A DNA stretch of 64,000 nt, taken from positions 186,001 to 250,000 of the forward strand of contig CAMRHE010000321.1 in NCBI GenBank assembly GCA_947044405.1, given 5' to 3'. This document shows, one piece after another, positions 14,001 through 29,000 of this stretch. Every line of letters begins with the position of its first letter. Position 1 is the stretch's first letter. The stretch comes from Leptodactylus fallax (taxonomy: Eukaryota > Chordata > Amphibia > Anura > Leptodactylidae). Below the pieces are notes generated by a model. That model did not search any database. It was given only the letters and a program-made list of their open reading frames with translations, and was not told where the DNA came from. Position numbers and translations under genes: made by a program.

Positions 14001-17000
14001 CTCTATATACTACACCACACAGGACAGATCCTCTATATACTACACCACACAGGACAGATCCTCTATATACTACACCGCACAGGAGAGAGGACAGATCCTC
14101 TATATACTACACCACACAGGACAGATCCTCTATATACTACACCACACAGGACAGATCCTCTATATACTACACCACACAGGACAGATCCTCTATATACTAC
14201 ACCGCACAGGAGAGAGAGGACAGATCCTCTATATACTACACCGCACAGGACAGATCCTCTATATACTACACCACACAGGAGAGAGGACAGATCCTCTATA
14301 TACTACACCGCACAGGAGAGAGGACAGATCCTCTATATACTACACCGCACAGGAGAGAGGACAGATCCTCTATATACTACACCGCACAGGAGAGAGGACA
14401 GATCCTCTATATACTACACCGCACAGGAGAGAGGACAGATCCTCTATATACTACACCACACAGGACAGATCCTCTATATACTACACCGCACAGGAGAGAG
14501 AGGACAGATCCTCTATATACTACACCACACAGGACAGATCCTCTATATACTACACCACACAGGAGAGAGGACAGATCCTCTATATACTACACCACACAGG
14601 AGAGATCCTCTATATACTACACCACACAGGAGAGAGGACAGATCCTCTATATACTACACCACACAGGAGGGAGATCCTCTATATACTACACCACACAGGA
14701 GAGAGGACAGATCCTCTATATACTACACCACACAGGAGAGAGGACAGATCCTCTATATACTACACCACACAGGAGAGAGGACAGATCCTCTATATACTAC
14801 ACCACACAGGAGAGAGGACAGATCCTCTATATACTACACCACACAGGAGAGAGGACAGATCCTCTATATACTACACCACACAGGACAGATCCTCTATATA
14901 CTACACCACACAGGAGAGAGGACAGATCCTCTATATACTACACCGCACAGGACATATCCTCTATATACTACACCACAGAGGAGAGAGGACAGATCCTCTA
15001 TATACTACACCGCACAGGAGAGATCCTCTATATACTACACCACACAGGACAGAGGACAGATCCTCTATATACTACACCGCACAGGAGAGAGGACAGATCC
15101 TCTATATACTACACCACACAGGACAGATCCTCTATATACTACACCGCACAGGACAGATCCTCTATATACTACACCACACAGGACAGAGGACAGATCCTCT
15201 ATATACTACACCGCACAGGAGAGAGGACAGATCCTCTATATACTACACCACACAGGACAGATCCTCTATATACTACACCACACAGGAGAGAGGAGAGATC
15301 CTCTATATACTACACCACACAGGAGAGAGGACAGATCCTCTATATACTACACCACACAGGACAGATCCTCTATATACTACACCGCACAGGACAGATCCTC
15401 TATATACTACACCACACAGGAGAGAGGACAGATCCTCTATATACTACACCGCACAGGACAGATCCTCTATATACTACACCACACAGGACAGATCCTCTAT
15501 ATACTACACCACACAGGACAGATCCTCTATATACTACACCACACAGGAGAGATCCTCTATATACTACACCACACAGGAGAGAGGAGAGATCCTCTATATA
15601 CTACACCACACAGGAGAGAGGACAGATCCTCTATATACTACACCACACAGGAGAGAGGACAGATCCTCTATATACTACACCGCACAGGAGAGAGGACAGA
15701 TCCTCTATATACTACACCACACAGGAGAGAGGACAGATCCTCTATATACTACACCACACAGGAGAGAGGACAGATCCTCTATATACTACACCACACAGGA
15801 GAGAGGACAGATCCTCTATATACTACACCACACAGGACAGATCCTCTATATACTACACCACACAGGACAGATCCTCTATATACTACACCACACAGGACAG
15901 ATCCTCTATATACTACACCACACAGGAGAGAGGACAGATCCTCTATATACTACACCGCACAGGAGAGAGGACAGATCCTCTATATACTACACCGCACAGG
16001 AGAGAGGACAGATCCTCTATATACTACACCGCACAGGAGAGAGAGGACAGATCCTCTATATACTACACCGCACAGGAGAGATCCTCTATATACTACACCA
16101 CACAGGACAGATCCTCTATATACTACACCGCACAGGAGAGAGGACAGATCCTCTATATACTACACCGCACAGGAGAGAGGACAGATCCTCTATATACTAC
16201 ACCACACAGGAGAGAGAGGACAGATCCTCTATATACTACACCACACAGGAGAGAGAGGACAGATCCTCTATATACTACACCACACAGGAGAGAGGACAGA
16301 TCCTCTATATACTACACCACACAGGAGAGAGGACAGATCCTCTATATACTACACCGCACAGGAGAGAGGACAGATTCTCTATATACTACACCGCACAGGG
16401 GAGAGGACAGATCCTCTATATACTACACCACACAGGAGAGAGAGGACAGATCCTCTATATACTACACCACACAGGAGAGAGAGGACAGATCCTCTATATA
16501 CTACACCGCACAGGAGAGAGGACAGATCCTCTATATACTACACCACACAGGACAGATCCTCTATATACTACACCGCACAGGAGAGAGGACAGATCCTCTA
16601 TATACTACACCACACAGGAGAGAGGACAGATCCTCTATATACTACACCACACAGGACAGATCCTCTATATACTACACCACACAGGAGAGAGAGGACAGAT
16701 CCTCTATATACTACACCGCACAGGAGAGAGGACAGATCCTCTATATACTACACCGCACAGGAGAGAGGACAGATCCTCTATATACTACACCGCACAGGAG
16801 AGAGGACAGATCCTCTATATACTACACCACACAGGACAGATCCTCTATATACTACACCACACAGGACAGATCCTCTATATACTACACCACACAGGACAGA
16901 GGACAGATCCTCTATATACTACACCGCACAGGAGAGAGGACAGATCCTCTATATACTACACCGCACAGGAGAGAGGACAGATCCTCTATATACTACACCA

Positions 17001-20000
17001 CATAGGAGAGAGAGGACAGATCCTCTATATACTACACCGCACAGGAGAGAGAGGACAGATCCTCTATATACTACACCGCACAGGGAGAGAGGACAGATCC
17101 TCTATATACTACACCACACAGGAGAGAGGACAGATCCTCTATATACTACACCACACAGGAGAGAGGACAGATCCTCTATATACTACACCACACAGGAGAG
17201 AGGACAGATCCTCTATATACTACACCACACAGGAGAGAGGACAGATCCTCTATATACTACACCACACAGGAGAGAGGACAGATCCTCTATATACTACCAC
17301 CGCACAGGACAGATCCTCTATATACTACACCACACAGGAGAGAGAGGACAGATCCTCTATATACTACACCACACAGGAGAGAGGACAGATCCTCTATATA
17401 CTACACCACACGGAGGACAGATCCTCTATATACTACACCACACAGGACAGATCCTCTATATACTACACCGCACAGGAGAGATCCTCTGTATACTACACCA
17501 CACAGGACAGATCCTCTATATACTACACCACAAAGGAGAGATCCTCTATATACTACACCACACAGGACAGATCCTCTATATACTACACCACACAGGACAG
17601 ATCCTCTATATACTACACCGCACAGGACAGATCCTCTATATACTACACCGCACAGGAGAGAGGACAGATCCTCTATATACTACACCACACAGGAGAGAGG
17701 ACAGATCCTCTATATACTACACCACACAGGACAGATCCTCTATATACTACACCACACAGGACAGATACTCTATATACTACACCATACAGGAGAGAGGACA
17801 GATCCTCTATATACTACACCACACAGGACAGATCCTCTATATACTACACCGCACAGGAGAGATCCTCTATATACTACACCACACAGGAGAGAGGACAGAT
17901 CCTTTATATACTACACCACACAGGAGAGATCCTCTATATACCACACCGCACAGGACAGATCCTCTATATACTACACCACACAGGACAGATCCTCTATATA
18001 CTACACCGCACAGGAGAGAGGACAGATCCTCTATATACTACACCACACAGGAGAGAGGACAGATCCTCTATATACTACACCACACAGGACAGATCCTCTA
18101 TATACTACACCGCACAGGAGAGAGGACAGATCCTCTATATACTACACCACACAGGAGAGAGGACAGATCCTCTATATACTACACCACACAGGACAGATCC
18201 TCTATATACTACACCACACAGGAGAGAGAGGACAGATCCTCTATATACTACACCACACAGGAGAGAGGACAGATCCTCTATATACTACACCGCACAGGAG
18301 AGAGGACAGATCCTCTATATACTACACCGCACAGGAGAGAGGACAGATCCTCTATATACTACACCGCACAGGAGAGAGGACAGACCCTCTATATACTACA
18401 CCGCACAGGAGAGAGGACAGATCCTCTATATACTACACCGCACAGGGGAGAGGACAGATCCTCTATATACTACACCACACAGGAGAGAGGACAGATCCAC
18501 TATATACTACACCACACAGGACAGATCCTCTATATACTACACCACACAGGAGACAGGACAGATCCTCTATATACTACACCGCACAGGAGAGAGGACAGAT
18601 CCTCTATATACTACACCGCACAGGACAGATCCTCTATATACTACACCACACAGGAGAGATCCTCTATATACTACACCACACAGGAGAGATCCTCTATATA
18701 CTACACCACACAGGAGAGAGGAGAGATCCTCTATATACTACACCACACAGGAGAGAGGACAGATCCTCTATATACTACACCACACAGGAGAGAGGACAGA
18801 TCCTCTATATACTACACCGCACAGGAGAGAGGACAGATCCTCTATATACTACACCACACAGGACAGATCCTCTATATACTACACCACACAGGACAGATCC
18901 TCTATATACTACACCACACAGGAGAGAGGACAGATCCTCTATATACTACACCGCACAGGAGAGAGGACAGATCCTCTATATACTACACCGCACAGGAGAG
19001 AGGACAGATCCTCTATATACTACACCGCACAGGAGAGAGAGGACAGATCCTCTATATACTACACCGCACAGGAGAGATCCTCTATATACTACACCACACA
19101 GGACAGATCCTCTATATACTACACCGCACAGGAGAGAGGACAGATCCTCTATATACTACACCGCACAGGAGAGAGGACAGATCCTCTATATACTACACCG
19201 CACAGGAGAGAGGACAGATCCTCTATATACTACACCACACAGGAGAGAGAGGACAGATCCTCTATATACTACACCACACAGGAGAGAGAGGACAGATCCT
19301 CTATATACTACACCACACAGGAGAGAGGACAGATCCTCTATATACTACACCACACAGGAGAGAGGACAGATCCTCTATATACTACACCGCACAGGAGAGA
19401 GGACAGATTCTCTATATACTACACCGCACAGGGGAGAGGACAGATCCTCTATATACTACACCACACAGGAGAGAGAGGACAGATCCTCTATATACTACAC
19501 CACACAGGGAGAGAGGACAGATCCTCTATATACTACACCACACAGGAGAGAGGACAGATCCTCTATATACTACACCGCACAGGAGAGAGGACAGATCCTC
19601 TATATACTACACCACACAGGACAGATCCTCTATATACTACACCGCACAGGAGAGAGGACAGATCCTCTATATACTACACCACACAGGAGAGAGGACAGAT
19701 CCTCTATATACTACACCACACAGGACAGATCCTCTATATACTACACCACACAGGAGAGAGAGGACAGATCCTCTATATACTACACCGCACAGGAGAGAGG
19801 ACAGATCCTCTATATACTACACCGCACAGGAGAGAGGACAGATCCTCTATATACTACACCGCACAGGAGAGAGGACAGATCCTCTATATACTACACCACA
19901 CAGGACAGATCCTCTATATACTACACCACACAGGACAGATCCTCTATATACTACACCACACAGGACAGAGGACAGATCCTCTATATACTACACCGCACAG

Positions 20001-23000
20001 GAGAGAGGACAGATCCTCTATATACTACACCGCACAGGAGAGAGGACAGATCCTCTATATACTACACCACATAGGAGAGAGAGGACAGATCCTCTATATA
20101 CTACACCGCACAGGAGAGAGAGGACAGATCCTCTATATACTACACCGCACAGGGAGAGAGGACAGATCCTCTATATACTACACCACACAGGAGAGAGGAC
20201 AGATCCTCTATATACTACACCACACAGGAGAGAGGACAGATCCTCTATATACTACACCACACAGGAGAGAGGACAGATCCTCTATATACTACACCACACA
20301 GGAGAGAGGACAGATCCTCTATATACTACACCACACAGGAGAGAGGACAGATCCTCTATATACTACACCGCACAGGAGAGAGGACAGATCCTCTATATAC
20401 TACACCGCACAGGACAGATCCTCTATATACTACACCACACAGGGAGAGAGGACAGATCCTCTATATACTACACCACACAGGAGAGAGGACAGATCCTCTA
20501 TATACTACACCACACAGGACAGATCCTCTATATACTACACCACACAGGACAGATCCTCTATATACTACACCGCACAGGAGAGATCCTCTGTATACTACAC
20601 CACACAGGACAGATCCTCTATATACTACACCCACAAAGGAGAGATCCTCTATATACTACACCACACAGGACAGATCCTCTATATACTACACTGCACAGGA
20701 CAGATCCTCTATATACTACACCGCACAGGAGAGAGGACAGATCCTCTATATACTACACCACACAGGAGAGAGGACAGATCCTCTATATACTACACCACAC
20801 AGGACAGATCCTCTATATACTACACCACACAGGACAGATCCTCTATATACTACACCACACAGGACAGATACTCTATATACTACACCATACAGGAGAGAGG
20901 ACAGATCCTCTATATACTACACCACACAGGACAGATCCTCTATATACTACACCACACAGGAGAGATCCTCTATATACTACACCACACAGGAGAGAGGACA
21001 GATCCTTTATATACTACACCACACAGGAGAGATCCTCTATATACCACACCGCACAGGACAGATCCTCTATATACTACACCACACAGGACAGATCCTCTAT
21101 ATACTACACCACACAGGAGAGAGAGGACAGATCCTCTATATACTACACCACACAGGAGAGAGGACAGATCCTCTATATACTACACCGCACAGGAGAGAGG
21201 ACAGATCCTCTATATACTACACCGCACAGGAGAGAGGACAGATCCTCTATATACTACACCGCACAGGAGAGAGGACAGACCCTCTATATACTACACCGCA
21301 CAGGAGAGAGGACAGATCCTCTATATACTACACCGCACAGGACAGATCCTCTATATACTACACCACACAGGAGAGAGGACAGATCCTCTATATACTACAC
21401 CACACAGGAGAGAGGACAGATCCTCTATATACTACACCACACAGGAGAGAGGACAGATCCTCTATATACTACACCACACAGGAGAGAGGACAGATCCTCT
21501 ATATACTACACCACACAGGAGAGAGGACAGATCCTCTATATACTACACCACACAGGAGAGAGGACAGATCCTCTATATACTACACCACACAGGACAGATC
21601 CTCTATATACTACACCACACAGGAGAGAGGACAGATCCTCTATATACTACACCGCACAGGACATATCCTCTATATACTACACCACAGAGGAGAGAGGACA
21701 GATCCTCTATATACTACACCGCACAGAGGAGAGATCCTCTATATACTACACCACACAGGACAGATCCTCTATATACTACACCGCACAGGAGAGATCCTCT
21801 ATATACTACACCACACAGGAGAGATCCTCTATATACTACACCACACAGGAGAGAGGACAGATCCTCTATATACTACACCACACAGGAGAGAGGACAGATC
21901 CTCTATATACTACACCGCACAGGGGAGAGGACAGATCCTCTATATACTACACCACACAGGAGAGAGGACAGATCCACTATATACTACACCACACAGGACA
22001 GATCCTCTATATACTACACCACACAGGAGACAGGACAGATCCTCTATATACTACACCGCACAGGAGAGAGGACAGATCCTCTATATACTACACCGCACAG
22101 GAGAGAGGACAGATCCTCTATATACTACACCGCACAGGAGAGAGGACAGATCTTCTATATACTACACCGCACAGGAGAGAGGACAGATCCTCTATATACT
22201 ACACCGCACAGGAGAGAGGACAGATCCTCTATATACTACACCGCACAGGACAGATCCTCTATATACTACACCACACAGGAGAGATCCTCTATATACTACA
22301 CCGCACAGGAGAGAGGACAGATCCTCTATATACTACACCACACAGGACAGATCCTCTATATACTACACCACACAGGACAGATCCTCTATATACTACACCA
22401 CACAGGACAGATCCTCTATATACTACACCACACAGGACAGATCCTCTATATACTACACCGCACAGGAGAGAGGACAGATCCTCTATATACTACACCACAC
22501 AGGACAGATCCTCTATATACTACACCGCACAGGAGAGAGGACAGATCCTCTATATACTACACCACACAGGACAGATCCTCTATATACTACACCGCACAGG
22601 AGAGAGGACAGATCCTCTATATACTACACCACACAGGACAGATCCTCTATATACTACACCGCACAGGAGAGAGGACAGATCCTCTATATACTACACCACA
22701 CAGGAGAGAGGACAGATCCTCTATATACTACACCACACAGGAGAGAGGACAGATCCTCTATATACTACACCACACAGGGGAGAGGACAGATCCTCTATAT
22801 ACTACACCACACAGGAGAGAGGACAGATCCGCTATATACTACACCACACAGGACAGATCCGCTATATACTACACCACACAGGACAGATCCGCTATATACT
22901 ACACCACACAGGACAGATCCTCTATATACTACACCACACAGGACAGATCCTCTATATACTACACCACACAGGACAGATCCTCTTTATACTACACCACACA

Positions 23001-26000
23001 GGACAGATCCTCTATATACTACACCACACAGGAGAGAGGACAGATCCTCTATATACTACACCACACAGGACAGATCCTCTATATACTACACCACAGAGGA
23101 GAGAGGACAGGTCCTCTATATACTACACCACACAGGACAGATCCTCTATATACTACACCGCACAGGACAGATCCTCTATATACTACACCACACAGGAGAG
23201 ATCCTCTATATACTACACCGCACAGAGAGAGATCCTCTATATACTACACCGCACAGGAGAGATCCTCTATATACTACACCACACAGGAGAGATCCTCTAT
23301 ATACTACACCACACAGGAGAGATCCTCTATATACTACACCACACAGGAGAGAGGACAGATCCTCTATATACTACACCGCACAGGACAGATCCTCTATATA
23401 CTACACCACACAGGAGAGAGGACAGATCCTCTATATACTACACCGCACAGGAGAGAGGACAGATCCTCTATATACTACACCACACAGGAGAGAGGACAGA
23501 TCCTCTATATACTACACCGCACAGGAGAGAGGACAGATCCTCTATATACTACACCACACAGGACAGATCCTCTATATACTACACCACACAGGAGAGAGAG
23601 GACAGATCCTCTATATACTACACCACACAGGACAGATCCTCTATATACTACACCACACAGGAGAGAGGACAGATCCTCTATATACTACACCACACAGGAG
23701 AGATCCTCTATATACTACACCACACAGGAGAGAGGACAGATCCTCTATATACTACACCACACAGGAGAGATCCTCTATATACTACACCACACAGGAGAGA
23801 GGACAGATCCTCTATATACTACACCACACAGGAGAGAGGACAGATCCTCTATATACTACACCACACAGGAGAGAGGACAGATCCTCTATATACTACACCA
23901 CATAGGAGAGAGGACAGATCCTCTATATACTACACCACACAGGAGAGAGGACAGATCCTCTATATACTACACCACACAGGACAGATCCTCTATATACTAC
24001 ACCGCACAGGAGAGATCCTCTATATACTACACCACACAGGACAGAGGACAGATCCTCTATATACTACACCGCACAGGAGAGAGGACAGATCCTCTATATA
24101 CTACACCACACAGGACAGATCCTCTATATACTACACCGCACAGGACAGATCCTCTATATACTACACCACACAGGACAGAGGACAGATCCTCTATATACTA
24201 CACCGCACAGGAGAGAGGACAGATCCTCTATATACTACACCACACAGGACAGATCCTCTATATACTACACCACACAGGACAGATCCTCTATATACTACAC
24301 CACACAGGAGAGAGGACAGATCCTCTATATACTACACCACACAGGAGAGAGGACAGATCCTCTATATACTACACCACACAGGACAGATCCTCTATATACT
24401 ACACCGCACAGGACAGATCCTCTATATACTACACCACACAGGACAGATCCTCTATATACTACACCACACAGGAGAGAGGACAGATCCTCTATATACTACA
24501 CCACACAGGACAGAGGACAGATCCTCTATATACTACACCGCACAGGAGAGAGGACAGATCCTCTATATACTACACCACACAGGACAGATCCTCTATATAC
24601 TACACCACACAGGACAGATCCTCTATATACTACACCACACAGGAGAGAGGACAGATCCTCTATATACTACACCACACAGGAGAGAGGACAGATCCTCTAT
24701 ATACTACACCACACAGGACAGATCCTCTATATACTACACCACACAGGACAGATCCTCTATATACTACACCGCACAGGACAGATCCTCTATATACTACACC
24801 ACACAGGAGAGAGGACAGATCCTCTATATACTACACCGCACAGGACAGATCCTCTATATACTACACCACACAGGACAGATCCTCTATATACTACACCACA
24901 CAGGACAGATCCTCTATATACTACACCACACAGGAGAGATCCTCTATATACTACACCACACAGGAGAGAGGACAGATCCTCTATATACTACACCACACAG
25001 GAGAGAGGACAGATCCTCTATATACTACACCGCACAGGAGAGAGGACAGATCCTCTATATACTACACCACACAGGACAGATCCTCTATATACTACACCAC
25101 ACAGGACAGATCCTCTATATACTACACCACACAGGAGAGAGGACAGATCCTCTATATACTACACCGCACAGGAGAGAGGACAGATCCTCTATATACTACA
25201 CCGCACAGGAGAGAGGACAGATCCTCTATATACTACACCACACAGGACAGATCCTCTATATACTACACCACACAGGACAGATCCTCTATATACTACACCA
25301 CACAGGACAGAGGACAGATCCTCTATATACTACACCGCACAGGAGAGAGGACAGATCCTCTATATACTACACCGCACAGGAGAGAGGACAGATCCTCTAT
25401 ATACTACACCACATAGGAGAGAGAGGACAGATCCTCTATATACTACACCGCACAGGAGAGAGAGGACAGATCCTCTATATACTACACCGCACAGGAGAGA
25501 TCCTCTATATACTACACCATACAGGAGAGAGGACAGATCCTCTATATACTACACCGCACAGGAGAGAGAGGACAGATCCTCTATATACTACACCACACAG
25601 GAGAGAGGACAGATCCTCTATATACTACACCACACAGGAGAGAGGACAGATCCTCTATATACTACACCACACAGGAGAGAGGACAGATCCTCTATATACT
25701 ACACCACACAGGAGAGAGGACAGATCCTCTATATACTACACCACACAGGAGAGAGGACAGATCCTCTATATACTACACCACACAGGAGAGAGGACAGATC
25801 CTCTATATACTACACCACACAGGAGAGAGGACAGATCCTCTATATACTACACCGCACAGGACAGATCCTCTATATACTACACCACACAGGAGAGAGAGGA
25901 CAGATCCTCTATATACTACACCACACAGGAGAGAGGACAGATCCTCTATATACTACACCGCACAGGAGAGAGGACAGATCCTCTATATACTACACCACAC

Positions 26001-29000
26001 AGGAGAGAGGACAGATCCTCTATATACTACACCACACAGGACAGATCCTCTATATACTACACCACACAGGAGAGATCCTCTATATACTACACCACACAGG
26101 AGAGAGGACAGATCCTCTATATACTACACCGCACAGGAGAGAGGACAGATCCTCTATATACTACACCACACAGGAGAGATCCTCTATATACTACACCACA
26201 CAGGACAGATCCTCTATATACTACACCACACAGGAGAGATCCTCTATATACTACACCACACAGGACAGATCCTCTATATACTACACCGCACAGGACAGAT
26301 CCTCTATATACTACACCGCACAGGAGAGAGGACAGATCCTCTATATACTACACCACACAGGAGAGAGGACAGATCCTCTATATACTACACCACACAGGAC
26401 AGATCCTCTATATACTACACCACACAGGACAGATCCTCTATATACTACACCACACAGGACAGATACTCTATATACTACACCATACAGGAGAGAGGACAGA
26501 TCCTCTATATACTACACCACACAGGACAGATCCTCTATATACTACACCGCACAGGAGAGAGGACAGATCCTCTATATACTACACCACACAGGAGAGAGGA
26601 CAGATCCTCTATATACTACACCACACAGGACAGATCCTCTATATACTACACCACACAGGAGAGAGAGGACAGATCCTCTATATACTACACCGCACAGGAG
26701 AGAGGACAGATCCTCTATATACTACACCGCACAGGAGAGAGGACAGATCCTCTATATACTACACCGCACAGGAGAGAGGACAGACCCTCTATATACTACA
26801 CCGCACAGGAGAGAGGACAGACCCTCTATATACTACACCGCACAGGAGAGAGGACAGATCCTCTATATACTACACCACACAGGAGAGAGGACAGATCCAC
26901 TATATACTACACCACACAGGACAGATCCTCTATATACTACACCACACAGGAGACAGGACAGATCCTCTATATACTACACCGCACAGGAGAGAGGACAGAT
27001 CCTCTATATACTACACCGCACAGGAGAGAGGACAGATCCTCTATATACTACACCGCACAGGAGAGAGGACAGATCCTCTATATACTACACCGCACAGGAG
27101 AGAGGACAGATCCTCTATATACTACACCGCACAGGAGAGAGGACAGATCTTCTATATACTACACCGCACAGGAGAGAGGACAGATCCTCTTATATACCAC
27201 ACCGACACAGGACAGATCCTCTATATACTACACCACACAGGAGGAGAGATCCTCTATATACTACACCGCACAGGAGAGAGGACAGATCCTCTATATACCA
27301 CACCACACAGGAGAGATCCTCTATATACCACACCGCACAGGACAGATCCTCTATATACTACACCACACAGGAGAAGATCCTCTATATACTACACCACACA
27401 GGAGAGAGAGGACAGATCCTCTATATACTACACCACACAGGAGAGATCCTCTATATACTACACCGCACAGGAGAGAGGACAGATCCTCTATATACTACAC
27501 CACACAGGAGAGAGGACAGATCCTCTATATACTACACCACACAGGACAGATCCTCTATATACTACACCACACAGGAGAGAGAGGACAGATCCTCTATATA
27601 CTACCACCGCACAGGAGAGAGGACAGATCCTCTATATACTACACCGCACAGGAGAGAGGACAGATCCTCTATATACTACACCGCACAGGAGAGAGGACAG
27701 ACCCTCTATATACTACACCGCACAGGAGAGAGGACAGACCCTCTATATACTACACCGCACAGGAGAGAGGACAGATCCTCTATATACTACACCACACAGG
27801 AGAGAGGACAGATCCTCTATATACTACACCACACAGGAGAGAGGACAGATCCACTATATACTACACCACACAGGACAGATCCTCTATATACTACACCACA
27901 CAGGAGACAGGACAGATCCTCTATATACTACACCGCACAGGAGAGAGGACAGATCCTCTATATACTACACCGCACAGGAGAGAGGACAGATCTTCTATAT
28001 ACTACACCACACAGGAGAGAGGACAGATCCTCTATATACTACACCGCACAGGGAGAGGACAGATCCTCTATATACTACACCACACAGGACAGATCCTCTA
28101 TATACTACACCACACAGGAGAGATCCTCTATATACTACACCGCACAGGAGAGAGGACAGATCCTCTATATACTACACCACACAGGACAGATCCTCTATAT
28201 ACTACACCGCACAGGAGAGAGGACAGATCCTCTATATACTACACCACACAGGAGAGAGGACAGATCCTCTATATACTACACCACACAGGGGAGAGGACAG
28301 ATCCTCTATATACTACACCACACAGGACAGATCCTCTATATACTACACCGCACAGGAGAGAGGACAGATCCTCTATATACTACACCACACAGGACAGATC
28401 CTCTATATACTACACCGCACAGGAGAGAGAGGACAGATCCTCTATATACTACACCACACAGGAGAGAGGACAGATCCTCTATATACTACACCACACAGGG
28501 GAGAGGACAGATCCTCTATATACTACACCACACAGGAGAGAGGACAGATCCGCTATATACTACACCCACGGGACAGGACAGATCCGCTATATACTACACC
28601 ACACAGGACAGATCCTCTATATACTACACCACAACAGGACAGATCCTCTATATACTACACCACACAGGACAGATCCTCTTTATACTACACCACACAGGAC
28701 AGATCCTCTATATACTACACCGCACAGGAGAGAGGACAGATCCTCTATATACTACACCGCACAGGAGAGAGGACAGATCCTCTATATACTACACCACACG
28801 GGAGGACAGCTCCTCTATATACTACACCACACAGGAGAGAGGACAGATCCTCTATATACTACACCACACAGGAGAGAGGACAGATCCTCTATATACTACA
28901 CCGCCAGGAGACAGGACAGATCCTCTATATACTACACCACACAGGAGAGAGGACAGATCCTCTATATACTACACCGCACAGGACAGATCCTCTATATACT

